The notes under the pieces were generated by a model. That model worked only from the letters and a program-made list of their open reading frames with translations, did no database searches and was not told where the DNA came from. Below are positions 52,294-61,467 of a stretch of 64,000 nt of DNA, in pieces. The translations under genes and the position numbers were made by a program. Source of the DNA: Marsupella aquatica (lineage: Eukaryota > Marchantiophyta); the NCBI GenBank assembly GCA_973895155.1, contig OZ316892.1, positions 8,432,001 through 8,496,000 of the forward strand, written 5' to 3'. Positions within the stretch are counted from its first letter, which is position 1; every line of letters starts with the position of its first letter.

Positions 52294-52714
52294 TGTTGAG
52301 CATAGACAACGATCGCAACGGCAAGCTCATGAACCATCCAACGCACAATAGTCGACACAAGAGATACGTGGTTCACCTCCTTGAGGCTACGTCCACGGGA
52401 ACACACAAGAGAGCTTTACTGAACTCTAAGCCCGTCGGCTATACCGAGTCTCCACAGTGTAAGCTCTCCCTATCTCTCAAGTGGCTCCATAACAATGAGC
52501 CTTGGTTCTACCTCTCCAAGCACACATGCCTCTTATGATATAGTGTGCAACTTAGTTGTACCTAACCACATAGTTGTACCTAATCACGTAGTTGTACCTA
52601 ACCACATAGTTGTACCTAATCACGTAGTTGTACCTAACCACGTAGTTGTACCAACCCACGTTGTTGTACCAACCACGTCATACCTAACCTAGACGTAAGA
52701 GTAAATACCCAACA
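52294..52714 (-). repeat. 3' LTR of the copia element
   Basis: 421 bp, at the left end on the plus strand. It differs from the other LTR at 52308 (A/G), at 52327 (T/C) and at one base within the 18-bp repeats (C/A). It contains the U3 repeats at about 52553-52678 and a TATATCAT motif at 52535-52542 (minus strand). Confidence 0.97.
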
Positions 52715-52727
52715 ATCTTCCCCTTGA
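52715..52727 (-). other. Polypurine tract of the copia element
   Basis: On the minus strand CAAGGGGAAGAT lies immediately next to the 3' LTR. This is the expected position and composition of the plus-strand primer. Confidence 0.85.
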
Positions 52728-52905
52728 CTCTGGTCTAGGGGAGAGTAATACTGCCAATGTATATGATCCCTCAGCGGGAAGTTCTGGACAGAAACCAAAC
52801 CGGTTTCCCTCTCTAACTAGAGCAAACCAGAACTAAGCCGTAGCCTAATACATAGGAATGAGGAAGAGCATATATCAGTAATTACAATGAATGTTTAAGA
52901 AAACT
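52728..52905. other. Untranslated tail between pol and the polypurine tract
   Basis: About 180 bp of element sequence between the pol stop codon and the polypurine tract. No extra open frame (such as env) is present. Confidence 0.6.
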
Positions 52906-55734
52906 CTACTTGTGATGCAATTGCAAAACCTGCAATACGTCACGGTGTCTAGAGAAACTCTCCAAAGGAATCACTTTGGTAAATGCGTCAGCCGGGTTGA
53001 GTTTACCATCAATCTTGACTAGCTCAAACAAATTATCAGACACAGCCTGCCTGATAAAATGGTACCTGACGTCAATGTGCTTCACTCTGCTGTCCATCAC
53101 CTGGTTCACAGCAAGGTGGAGCGCACTTTGACTATCACAATGGAGCTTCACATTCCCCTGTGGCAATCCCATTTCAGTGATAAGTCTATCCAACCAAATC
53201 GCTTTCTTTGCTGCTTCCGCAGCTGCAACATACTCCGCTTCTGTAGTAGACTGAGCAATACACTTCTGCAAAGTAGACCTCCAACTTATGCATCCACCGC
53301 CAAGTGTGAACACATATCCTGTTGTTGATCTCCTTCGGTCCAAATCTTGTCCATAGTCAGAATCTACATAGCCAATCAATGATCTAGCATTCTTTGCATT
53401 CGCATCAAATAAAAGACCATGATCCACGGTACCCTTCAAGTACCTGATAATCCACTTCATTGCTTTCCAGTGTACCTTCCCTGGATTCGACATGTACCTG
53501 CTCACCTTGCCCATAGCCATGACAAGATCAGGTCTAGTGCAAGTCATCAAATACATGAGACTCCCCACTGCCTTGTCATATGGAACCTTTGACATCAACC
53601 CCTTCTCTATGTCATCCGTAGGACAGAACGCTGATGATAACTTGAAGTGTGGAACCAACGGGGTACTTACTGGCTTGCTATTCTCCATGTTGAACCTTGC
53701 AATTACCTTCCTCGCATAACTGCTTTGCGTCAACCATAGCTTGCCAGCCTCCAAGTCCCTAGTGATCTCCATACCCAAAATCCTCTTAGCTGGCCCTAAG
53801 TCCTTCATCTTAAACTCTGCACTAAGCAGTGCCTTGAGCTTAACAATCTCAGACCTATCCTTGGCTGCAATTAGCATGTCATCCACATAAAGTACTAAAA
53901 CAATGAACCCAAAGACAACATTCTTCATCGGTTTCAAATACACACAAGGGTCAAATACACTTCTGTGAAAACCTTGTGACCGAATCCAATCGTCAAACCG
54001 CTTGTTCCACTGTCTTGGTGACTGCTTCAACCCATACAAGGATTTCAACAATCTGCAAACCAATTCCTCCTGTCCTCTCTTCACAAAACCTAGCGGTTGT
54101 CTCATGAAGATCACCTCTTCCAATGTGCCATAGAGGAAAGCTGTGACAACATCCATCTGATCTAGGAGCAGACCAAACATTACAACAAGTACACACAATA
54201 GTCGTATTGTAGAGTACTTAGCAACTGGTGAGAAGACCTCATTGTAATCCACACCTTTCTCTTGTGTGAATCCCTTTGCTACCAATCTAGCCTTGTAGAC
54301 CTTCGATCCACCTCCTATGGAATTATCCTTCAGCTTGTAAATCCACTTGCTGTCCACCACTTGCTGACCCTTAGGCAGCTTAACAAGCTCCCAAGTTTTG
54401 TTGTCCTTTAGTGACTGCATCTCCGTTTGCATTGCTGCAGTCCACTTCTGCTTCTCTTTTGAAGCACTTGCCTCATGAAATGAAGAAGGTTCTCCTTCTT
54501 CCAAAATTAACGCATCACCCTCATCATCAGCTGTAAAATCATCCTCTTGCAGTTGAGATGAATCAACCCACTGTCCATACCTTGATGGAGCGCGTACAGT
54601 GCGACCAGATGTTCTTCTAGTCGATGACTCCGGTTGATCTGCGTGTGCTGGTACAATTTGAAGCTCAACAGCATCCACTTGTTGCTCACCAGCATCAACA
54701 AACTCCTCTGGTTCCTCTGGCATAGGAACCAGCTCCATAATTGGAGCAACTCCTTCTCTCCGGTCATGCATCTCATAACCAATCTCCCCCTCAACGAGAT
54801 CCGGGATAGGAGATTTTCCTTTGTCAGTACGGGAGACCTGAGTATTCTCCCCCTCCTTCAATAATCTGGATTCATTGAAGGAAACATCCCTACTGACAAC
54901 GAGCTTACAGGCAATAGGATCCCATAGCCTATAGGCTTTCACACCACTCTGGTACCCAAGAAAAACACATTTCCTGGAGGTAGGATCCAACTTGGTCCTA
55001 TTCTGCTTTGGTGTGAGAGCATATGCATCACTTCCAAAAATTACCAAGCCATGATAGTCTGCTTGCCGCTTATAGCGCATCTCAAACGGCGTTTTGAAAT
55101 TGATAGCACTAGAAGGAGAAAGATTTACCAAATAAACTGCGGTATTGACAGCTTCTGCCCAAAATTCTTGTGGTAAACCTGATTGGCTCAACATACTCCG
55201 TGACCGCTCCAACAGTGTCCGATTGAGCCTCTCAGCGACACCATTCTGCTGCGGAGTATAAACTGTGGTGAGATGGCGAGTTATCCCCTGTTCTGAACAG
55301 TACTCTTCAAATTCCATTGAAGTGTACTCCCCGCCGTTGTCTGACCTCAGACTCTTCACCCTTGTATCCAAACACTTGATCGTGTTTCCAGTCTGATTCT
55401 CCACCTGGGCCTTCCACTTCTTAAAAATGGACAAGACATCAGACTTATGCGTCATGAAATAAATCCACACAAATCTTGAGTAATCATCAATAAATGATAC
55501 ATAGTACAACTTTCCAGAGTGTGAGGGAGTCGGGGATGGACCCCACACGTCACTATGTATGTACTCAAGAACCGCTTTGGAACGATGAGTTCCAACACCA
55601 AAAGCACGACGATGCTGCTTTCCAAGAATGCAATGCTCACAAAACTCTAATTTACAAGATTGCAAATCAGAAATGAGTCCATTCTTCCGTAAGATAGCCA
55701 AACCCTTCTCACTCATGTGGCCTAGCCGTGAATG
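52906..55734 (-). CDS. pol: Copia pol: integrase, reverse transcriptase, RNase H
   Basis: A 936-codon frame (first ATG 55714-55716), in frame with the protease segment upstream and separated from it by a TGA. It begins inside the pre-integrase zinc-binding region (HSRLGHMSEKGLAIL; C and C at EFCEHCILGK). The integrase core has HSDVWGP, IDDYSRFVW, SDNGGEY and NGVAERLNRTL, giving the D, D and E. The reverse transcriptase has WIYKLKD, LDQMDVVTAFLYG, LYGLKQSPRQW and the YVDD active site (LYVDDMLIAAK). RNase H has GYVDSDYGQDLDRRRSTTGY, STTEAEYVAAAEA and LHCDSQSALHL, then HIDVRYHFIR. All catalytic residues seem present. The usual LRVFGC motif after integrase reads LVIFGS. Confidence 0.95.
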   Translation of the reverse strand, partial: HSRLGHMSEKGLAILRKNGLISDLQSCKLEFCEHCILGKQHRRAFGVGTHRSKAVLEYIHSDVWGPSPTPSHSGKLYYVSFIDDYSRFVWIYFMTHKSDVLSIFKKWKAQVENQTGNTIKCLDTRVKSLRSDNGGEYTSMEFEEYCSEQGITRHLTTVYTPQQNGVAERLNRTLLERSRSMLSQSGLPQEFWAEAVNTAVYLVNLSPSSAINFKTPFEMRYKRQADYHGLVIFGSDAYALTPKQNRTKLDPTSRKCVFLGYQSGVKAYRLWDPIACKLVVSRDVSFNESRLLKEGENTQVSRTDKGKSPIPDLVEGEIGYEMHDRREGVAPIMELVPMPEEPEEFVDAGEQQVDAVELQIVPAHADQPESSTRRTSGRTVRAPSRYGQWVDSSQLQEDDFTADDEGDALILEEGEPSSFHEASASKEKQKWTAAMQTEMQSLKDNKTWELVKLPKGQQVVDSKWIYKLKDNSIGGGSKVYKARLVAKGFTQEKGVDYNEVFSPVAKYSTIRLLCVLVVMFGLLLDQMDVVTAFLYGTLEEVIFMRQPLGFVKRGQEELVCRLLKSLYGLKQSPRQWNKRFDDWIRSQGFHRSVFDPCVYLKPMKNVVFGFIVLVLYVDDMLIAAKDRSEIVKLKALLSAEFKMKDLGPAKRILGMEITRDLEAGKLWLTQSSYARKVIARFNMENSKPVSTPLVPHFKLSSAFCPTDDIEKGLMSKVPYDKAVGSLMYLMTCTRPDLVMAMGKVSRYMSNPGKVHWKAMKWIIRYLKGTVDHGLLFDANAKNARSLIGYVDSDYGQDLDRRRSTTGYVFTLGGGCISWRSTLQKCIAQSTTEAEYVAAAEAAKKAIWLDRLITEMGLPQGNVKLHCDSQSALHLAVNQVMDSRVKHIDVRYHFIRQAVSDNLFELVKIDGKLNPADAFTKVIPLESFSRHRDVLQVLQLHHK

Positions 55735-56178
55735 TCACAGTTGAGTCATCTCCTCGTGAGACTTGGTTACATTGGCCTCTCCACATACAGTATTGCCCTG
55801 TAACACATACAAATTCTTTTGTCTACTCCCCTTCAAAATCACTGTCTCTCCCGACCTGACTTGAAGTTCACCATCAATAACGCTCCATTGATGACCATTT
55901 GAATCCAACACACCTAGTGAAATCAGATTCTTACGCATGCCAGGTACATACCTGACTCCGGACACTATGCGCACAGCGCCATCAAACATTTGAATCTTCA
56001 CAGACCCAATTCCCTCAATTTGACAGGAGTGATCATTTCCCATCAGAACTGAACCGTTTGAAACAGAGTAAGAACTGAAAAACTCACGAATGTAACAAAT
56101 ATGAAAAGAGCAAGCACAATCAAGAATCCACACATCATCTGCTCTCCTAGATGACGTGCACAGGGCATACCCCCGGCT
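55735..56178 (-). CDS. Copia protease and start of pre-integrase, between two TGA codons
   Basis: An open stretch in the same frame as gag and pol, bounded by TGA at 56179-56181 and TGA at 55735-55737. The aspartic protease motif is WILDCACSFHIC: D-C-A where copia elements usually have D-(S/T)-(G/A). The pairing region GVRYVPGMRKNLISLGVLDS is normal. It ends at MTQL, and the next codon is TGA, where other copia elements have Trp (the LWHxRLGH motif). It has no start codon of its own, so it needs read-through of the first TGA, or else is dead. Confidence 0.85.
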   Translation of the reverse strand, partial: SRGYALCTSSRRADDVWILDCACSFHICYIREFFSSYSVSNGSVLMGNDHSCQIEGIGSVKIQMFDGAVRIVSGVRYVPGMRKNLISLGVLDSNGHQWSVIDGELQVRSGETVILKGSRQKNLYVLQGNTVCGEANVTKSHEEMTQL

Positions 56179-57213
56179 TCATAAAACATACTCATCATTG
56201 AGTAAATCAGCTTCTCCATCAGCCCTAGCCACATTTGCCGATGAAGTTTCCGCTGCCTTTCCCTTACAGTCTCGCTTGAAATGTCCAACTTGGTTGCACT
56301 TCCAACATGTCACCTGCCTCCTCTGAGGGGATTTACCCTTGGACTTAGATCTGGATTTAGATCTAAACTGGGTTCTACGGTCCCCAGTTGGTCGCTGCAT
56401 ACTCCTCCCACGGTTAACATTGAGGGCAGCACCAGATGATGAAGGCTGTGACGTGATGTGCATCTTCTGCTGAAGATCATCACTAAGCAGAGAACTTACC
56501 ACGTCATTGTATGAAATGGTATCCCTATCACAATGCAACAACACTAGTGATAGGGACTGGTAAGATGGAGGCAATGAACTAAGAAGCTGCAGAGCCTTCG
56601 TCTCATCATTCAAAGTCTCCCCAAGGTTTTCCAAGTCAACGACCATGTCGTTGAAAGCATCCACATGGTCTTGCAACTTCGTACCAGATTCCTTCATCCT
56701 GAAACTCATCAGTTTGTAGGAAGTGTAGAGCCGGTTCGACAACTCCTTACGGTGATACTTGCTCTGCAATTCCGCAAACAAGGACATGCAATCCTTATGT
56801 GCACCTAACTGCTTGATGATGGGAGGCATGAGATAGAGTGTAACACACCACACTCCCTGCTCCTGCATGCGGTCCCATTGTTTCTCATCAACATCGTCTT
56901 CACGAGGGCTCAGCAGTTGGCCCATCCCTGACGCATAAAGCACTCCCTTCACCTGCTTCTCCCATAGCAAGTAGTCAGAGCGCCCATCATACTTTGTCAC
57001 TTCATACTTGGGTCCCCCAAGCTTGAAAGTCCCCATCTTCTTCTTTACCGTGAGCTCCGGTAGTAGTACTGCTTCCTCCACCACACACCGCACCAGTGAT
57101 GGTATCGGTGTCACGTGCTCTTCCTCCTGCTCCTCTCTCTGCCCCTGAAACCTCCGCGGTGATCCTCGTGCTTCAAGTTCCACGTCTTCGAAAAACTCCT
57201 CCGAATCACTCAT
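56179..57213 (-). CDS. gag: Copia gag-like nucleocapsid protein
   Basis: 344 codons. The gag domain starts near residue 65 (PKYEVTKYDGRSDYLLWEKQ) and includes LQSKYHRKELSNRLYTSYKL and LLSSLPPSYQSL. A basic RS/K-rich stretch is followed by the zinc knuckle CWKCNQVGHFKRDC (CX2CX4HX4C). An acidic extension of about 60 residues (MSDSEEFFEDVELEARG...) precedes the domain, longer than is common in copia gags. The frame ends with EYVL and TGA; the same frame continues into the protease. Confidence 0.93.
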   Translation of the reverse strand: MSDSEEFFEDVELEARGSPRRFQGQREEQEEEHVTPIPSLVRCVVEEAVLLPELTVKKKMGTFKLGGPKYEVTKYDGRSDYLLWEKQVKGVLYASGMGQLLSPREDDVDEKQWDRMQEQGVWCVTLYLMPPIIKQLGAHKDCMSLFAELQSKYHRKELSNRLYTSYKLMSFRMKESGTKLQDHVDAFNDMVVDLENLGETLNDETKALQLLSSLPPSYQSLSLVLLHCDRDTISYNDVVSSLLSDDLQQKMHITSQPSSSGAALNVNRGRSMQRPTGDRRTQFRSKSRSKSKGKSPQRRQVTCWKCNQVGHFKRDCKGKAAETSSANVARADGEADLLNDEYVL

Positions 57214-58352
57214 ATGAGAAAGTCACAAAAAATGTTGTTTTTCACAACTTCTCAAAAAACTCGAAACTCAACACCGCCGTGTAGCCCACAAAGCTAGGAG
57301 TCCAATATTGAAAACCAAAATCAAAATTGAAATTTGACGGAAAAGTTATTCAAATTTCGGTCGAGGTGGGTAAAACCTTGGGAAACTCCCCCGTTTTGAC
57401 CACCTCAGGGAATAACCGAAATACCAAGTACAACCCGTTGTCGGAATTGCGATGTGATTGGTGCGCTGCATTGCCAACTTCAATGGCTACGACCTCGCCG
57501 AAAAATAACCAAAAAAGTTACCGTTCGGCGGATGAAATCTTTGTCGGACGGTCAAAAAATAGCTCTCTGGTTTTTTGGAATATTCTATGACCCTTGTACA
57601 GGCCCTGTGGGAATTTTGGAAGAACAATCGAGGGGCTGACATGTGTCCTCGAACCCCCAAAACCCCCTACCACCCTTCGTCGTCGAAATCTGGTCGCGCG
57701 CGCAGAAAATACACACGGCAGAATGTACCCCTCGACACCAAACGCAAGATATCTCACTCGGGTTTTGACGAAATCAAGATCCGATTTCAGATCTGGAAAC
57801 TAGACTCCGAGGCAATGAAGATCGATATAAGAAGCACCCAAAACGAGGAAAGAACGAGGGAAAAAAAATTGGTAAAGATGACAGATTTCTCTCAATTGCC
57901 ATAGCCAATTTCGAATCAGTTTTTCAAAGAGAAAAAAATGGTACCTTGTCAACAACGAATGTTGATCAATTGCACTTGGTGCCGTCACCAAGTCCAACAA
58001 GGTAATTGATTTTGCTTAGCCTTCCTCTTTGCATCAAAGAGCCAATCCCGGACTCAAAAACAATCGTCTTGCCTCAATCTCTCCGTTGAGTCAAAACACT
58101 TGACACTTCTCCCTCCGAGTCGATTGCCAACTTTCTTCACAAAATCCAGAACGACGAAAACTTAGATCTCTCTGCACCACGAGCTCCGTTCAACGATTTC
58201 TTCACACCGTTAGAAAGCTCTTGCCCTGATCTATCCGTTGAGCCCATAAACTCCAAGTTCCATGCGATGGAACTCTGGAAAATCCACCAACACTCAACGC
58301 TGGAAAAACCGTCATGAAATCCCGTCACGAACACACGTCACCTCCCAAGCAT
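57214..58352 (-). other. Long untranslated leader of the copia element
   Basis: About 1.14 kb separates the primer-binding site from the gag ATG. No conserved domain was seen on either strand; a 109-codon plus-strand frame (57575-57904) is unlikely to be real. A leader this long is unusual for copia elements and could hold packaging signals or acquired sequence. Confidence 0.6.
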
Positions 58353-58365
58353 GCTCTGATATCAA
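58353..58365 (-). other. Primer-binding site (initiator Met tRNA type)
   Basis: On the minus strand TTGATATCAGAGC directly follows the 5' LTR after one or two bases. The initiator methionine tRNA site is TGGTATCAGAGC; this differs at one base (A for G). It has the expected position and orientation. Confidence 0.85.
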
Positions 58366-58366
58366 T

Positions 58367-58787
58367 TGTTGAGCATAGACGACGATCGCAACGGCAAGCC
58401 CATGAACCATCCAACGCACAATAGTCGACACAAGAGATACGTGGTTCACCTCCTTGAGGCTACGTCCACGGGAACACACAAGAGAGCTTTACTGAACTCT
58501 AAGCCCGTCGGCTATACCGAGTCTCCACAGTGTAAGCTCTCCCTATCTCTCAAGTGGCTCCATAACAATGAGCCTTGGTTCTACCTCTCCAAGCACACAT
58601 GCCTCTTATGATATAGTGTGCAACTTAGTTGTACCTAACCACATAGTTGTACCTAATCACGTAGTTGTACATAACCACATAGTTGTACCTAATCACGTAG
58701 TTGTACCTAACCACGTAGTTGTACCAACCCACGTTGTTGTACCAACCACGTCATACCTAACCTAGACGTAAGAGTAAATACCCAACA
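58367..58787 (-). repeat. 5' LTR of the copia element
   Basis: 421 bp, at the right end on the plus strand. On the coding strand the order is an 18-bp tandem repeat block (58751-58626), TATATCAT (58615-58608), and then R/U5 down to 58367. It is nearly identical to the 3' LTR. Confidence 0.97.
58626..58751 (-). promoter_or_regulatory. 18-bp tandem repeats in the LTR U3
   Basis: About seven copies of TGTGGTTAGGTACAACTA (minus strand), with alternating AACCACA/AATCACG variants on the plus strand, lie just upstream of the LTR TATA-like motif. The same array is at 52553-52678 in the other LTR. In Tnt1-type elements, U3 tandem boxes act as transcriptional enhancers responding to stress; a like role is an inference here. 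Confidence 0.75.
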
Positions 58788-58792
58788 CAAGC

Positions 58793-59176
58793 CGCATAGT
58801 ATCCCCAATTAGCTCATTGCTGTTTAGAAGAGGATGTGAATAATATATAAAAAGGTCAACAATAATTTTTAGAATTCAAATGTGCCCTCCTTTATGAAAC
58901 CTGTTTGGGAACCTCATTGCATTTAGGTTTATTTCTTGACATGTCCTTGTGCCGGTTGTTCTTGCTGTTTCTACTCGTGTCCTTGTTAGTGTTCCTCTCC
59001 TATGGCTACCTTGAAAGATGTGCAAACTACAACAAAGGAGTGACCAAAAATTATCATTGGGTCAATTCAAATTTATGCTTGCAATTTGGCATGTATTAGA
59101 CAAAATAATTCAATCTACTTAACAGATTCTATTTTGTTCAAGATGGAAGTATTCATTTTGATTTTATGGATCTACA
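58793..59176. other. Spacer right of the copia element
   Basis: AT-rich. A hydrophobic 64-codon frame at 58905-59099 has no recognised family. Confidence 0.4.
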
Positions 59177-59310
59177 TTATTGTTTATCAATTCTAGTCCT
59201 CTAACTATGTGTATACATTACAAGTTCCAACTCCAGTACGTTATTGTTTATCCTAAATTCTAGTACTCTAACTATGTGTATACATTACAAGTTCCAACTC
59301 CAACTCTCTG
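59177..59310. repeat. 64-bp tandem duplication
   Basis: TTATTGTTTATC begins copies at 59177 and 59241. Both continue with AATTCTAGT(C/A)CTCTAACTATG and GTATACATTACAAGTTCCAACTCCA. Confidence 0.88.
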
Positions 59311-60125
59311 TATTGTGTTGAGGCCGTGGGGCAAACAATTCACTTGACATTGTGGTTGTAATCTAACTTATTTGGCAACACAGGAAGACAACAACCATAG
59401 AATATCCTATGTTTTATAGTGACTTTGTGATGTTATAAGAACTAAAATTGTGTCATAATAACTTTTGACATGAAATGGTACCTTGTGTGGCCCAAGCTAC
59501 ATGGGGACAAAATATTCATAGTTATTAATTAAGAAAAAAAGTTTAAGTCAATTAGGTCCTAACTGACATCGCCTTTCACTAATCACAGTGACATCACTTC
59601 TCTTAACTCCAGTAAAGACTTCACGGGTCTTCTTTTAATTGGTATTTGCAAAGGGCTCGTCTTCCAGCTGCAATAATGAGACCTTATTCTCTTTCCAAAG
59701 GCACCTCCACTAGACGCCGAGTCATCATTAATGAACCGGATAAGAAGTTTGGCGATACCACAAATTTAGCCTGATCTTGTATCCAATAAAAATACGTACA
59801 GTATATCGTCTTTGTGTACACATGCCGTATTTAATACTGGGTCGGTATTTATCCCCATCGTGCTGACGTAAGGAGTCTCGACCCTCGTGAAAGCCCACAC
59901 CTACCACGTCAGCACCGGATAACTGCAGTCATTCTTGCCCGTGTTCTGTTTCCATCTCAACAGCATTATTTTGCCGGTAGACGTGACCTTAGTGGCGGGA
60001 GCGCATTGGCTTAACTCCTCGTGTCCATGCTGTACTGGATGTGTATCCCGTCACGGCGGTCAAATCCAAAGTAGGCGCATGTTTCCCGCGGTTGTCCTGC
60101 GAACAGGGACCCCGAGATGATCCCG
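59311..60125. other. Spacer with a GC-richer patch
   Basis: 59820-60120 is distinctly more GC-rich than its surroundings, with CACGTC, TGACGTAAG and CGGCGGTC words. It could be a leftover promoter or LTR. No frame of note. Confidence 0.35.
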
Positions 60126-60230
60126 AGATCTACGGCAGAGGTGGTTCGCTGTCGCTGACGATGGAATCGAACCGTCGACGCCCGATGAGCATGATAGATT
60201 AATTTAGGATTAGTCACTAATTATAGCAAA
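60126..60230 (-). repeat. tRNA-like motif, possibly a SINE or tRNA relic
   Basis: On the minus strand a perfect pol III B box, GGTTCGATTCC (60178-60168), lies about 45 bases after an A-box-like TATAATTAGTGACT. A 4-of-5 bp T stem forms (GACGG/CCATC), but no acceptor stem pairs. The plus-strand words AGATCTACGGCAG(A/C)(G/T)GTGGTT recur near 60595, suggesting a dispersed repeat. Confidence 0.3.
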
Positions 60231-60904
60231 AAATATGTATATACTGTGACACTCGGTGAATGCAACCGAATGCAAACCATAGATGAAGCGAAATCCTCGA
60301 ATGTAACCGCAGTCGAAATTGAAGGCATTGTTTGACTACATGCCGGGATGGACTAGAGAAACCCAGATGGACACCAGAGGAAGCATTTGTTTGTACTCAA
60401 ATCATGTTTTTTCCTTGGGAAAAACTTCCATAATTTTCTGGTCGGTTCATCCGGGTTGCAGGGTTCACAGAGTGGTCCATTGTAGCATCAGTTCTTAATG
60501 AAAATCAGTAAAGTAATGTCAAATTAGTCCCTAATTCCAAGGAAATATATGATTTAAAATGTAGGTATTAATACAGGCATCCCTTCAGCTCCCAGATCTA
60601 CGGCAGCTGTGGTTTGATGTTGATGAAGATGGACGCAAGCTCTCGAAGCCTCCTGTTATAATAATCTTGTTTTACTCAGAGTAAATGATTGCCTAATTGG
60701 TCACTAGTGCTTTTGGCTTCAAAGATTGGTCCACTTTGGCGATGTACTTCAGTGACGAAGTCAAGGAAAGATATATGTAAACCTTTGCAAAAGAAGCCAG
60801 GTTGGACCACTATGTTTCACTAACAACTCCAATGGACTGTTGTAGCCTGCATAGACCGATAGAACCATGCTTTGAATCAAAATAGAAATTTTCCTTTGAT
60901 CACA
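60231..60904. other. Spacer, nothing recognised
   Basis: Contains the second copy of the AGATCTACGGCAG word at about 60595. No coding signal. Confidence 0.4.
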
Positions 60905-61110
60905 TTTTGGGAGATATATACTTAGTGGATCTCCAAATGTAACTTTTTCTCTTAATGGACCAAAAGTGCACACGCCCTCCCAGTGGACCCCAATGTTTAG
61001 ATTCTCTCCCAATGGACCCCAGGCCCACTCCGTACAAGCATGTTCTTATGAAACACCTTGCCACACAGTTCAGGTCCACTGCATACCTTGTGGACACCAT
61101 GGTTGGTCAT
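60905..61110 (+). repeat. Dispersed repeat, counterpart of 51764-51960
   Basis: GAGATATATACTTAGTGGAT, CTTTTTCTCTTAATGGACCA, TTTAGATTCTCTCCCAATGG and CAGGCCCACTCCGTA follow the same order as the copy left of the copia element, diverged by roughly 20% by eye. Confidence 0.75.
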
Positions 61111-61467
61111 GTGTAGTAGGCCGTCGATAACGTCGCAGTCCACAAGCGTCGTAGCCCTGGTCGCAATCGAGCGCGGCAACATGATAGCTTCCTAGTTTTT
61201 GTGAATACAATATAGCTATTGTATTCAAACTACAATAGCCGCAATCTAGAACAATCGGAAGAATACAACATGGTCAATGTATTTACTCTACGCATGCAAT
61301 GACACGTCGCGATTCTAGGTTGCGTCTGCTTTGCTTCTAGGTTGCGTCTGCTTTGGATACAGAGTGGACACTGTATTCAAAGATTGCACCTAAACAAAGT
61401 TAGGATTCCCCTGCCTTACATACAGGCAATAAGGCTTGCTCTAATCAACAAAACCAAAACCTGTTCA

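Larger units (their letters stand above)
52289..58792 (-). mobile_element. Ty1/copia LTR retrotransposon, full length, with target duplication
   Basis: A 6494-bp element (52294-58787) lies between two copies of CAAGC (52289-52293 and 58788-58792). It has 421-bp LTRs starting TGTTGAG and ending CCCAACA on the plus strand, with three differences between them (0.7%). The coding strand is minus and the order is gag, protease, integrase, reverse transcriptase, RNase H, so it is copia, not gypsy. Gag and pol share one frame but are cut by two TGA codons (56179-56181, 55735-55737). It is otherwise undamaged as far as I can read. The near-identical LTRs and exact target duplication show recent insertion. 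The D-x-A protease type and overall make-up suggest the Tork/Tnt1 side of the family; that lineage call is tentative. Confidence 0.96.

Noticed and set aside
52553-52678. Regularly spaced short repeats considered as a CRISPR array
   Set aside because: The 18-bp units are head-to-tail without unique spacers and lie in a plant LTR.
52296-52692. Plus-strand frames with a VVPNHVVVPNH-type repeat, also at 58366-58765
   Set aside because: They are antisense translations of the LTR U3 18-bp repeats, present identically in both LTRs.
57575-57904. 109-codon plus-strand frame in the copia leader
   Set aside because: Antisense to the element, without a motif, and only in a non-coding leader.
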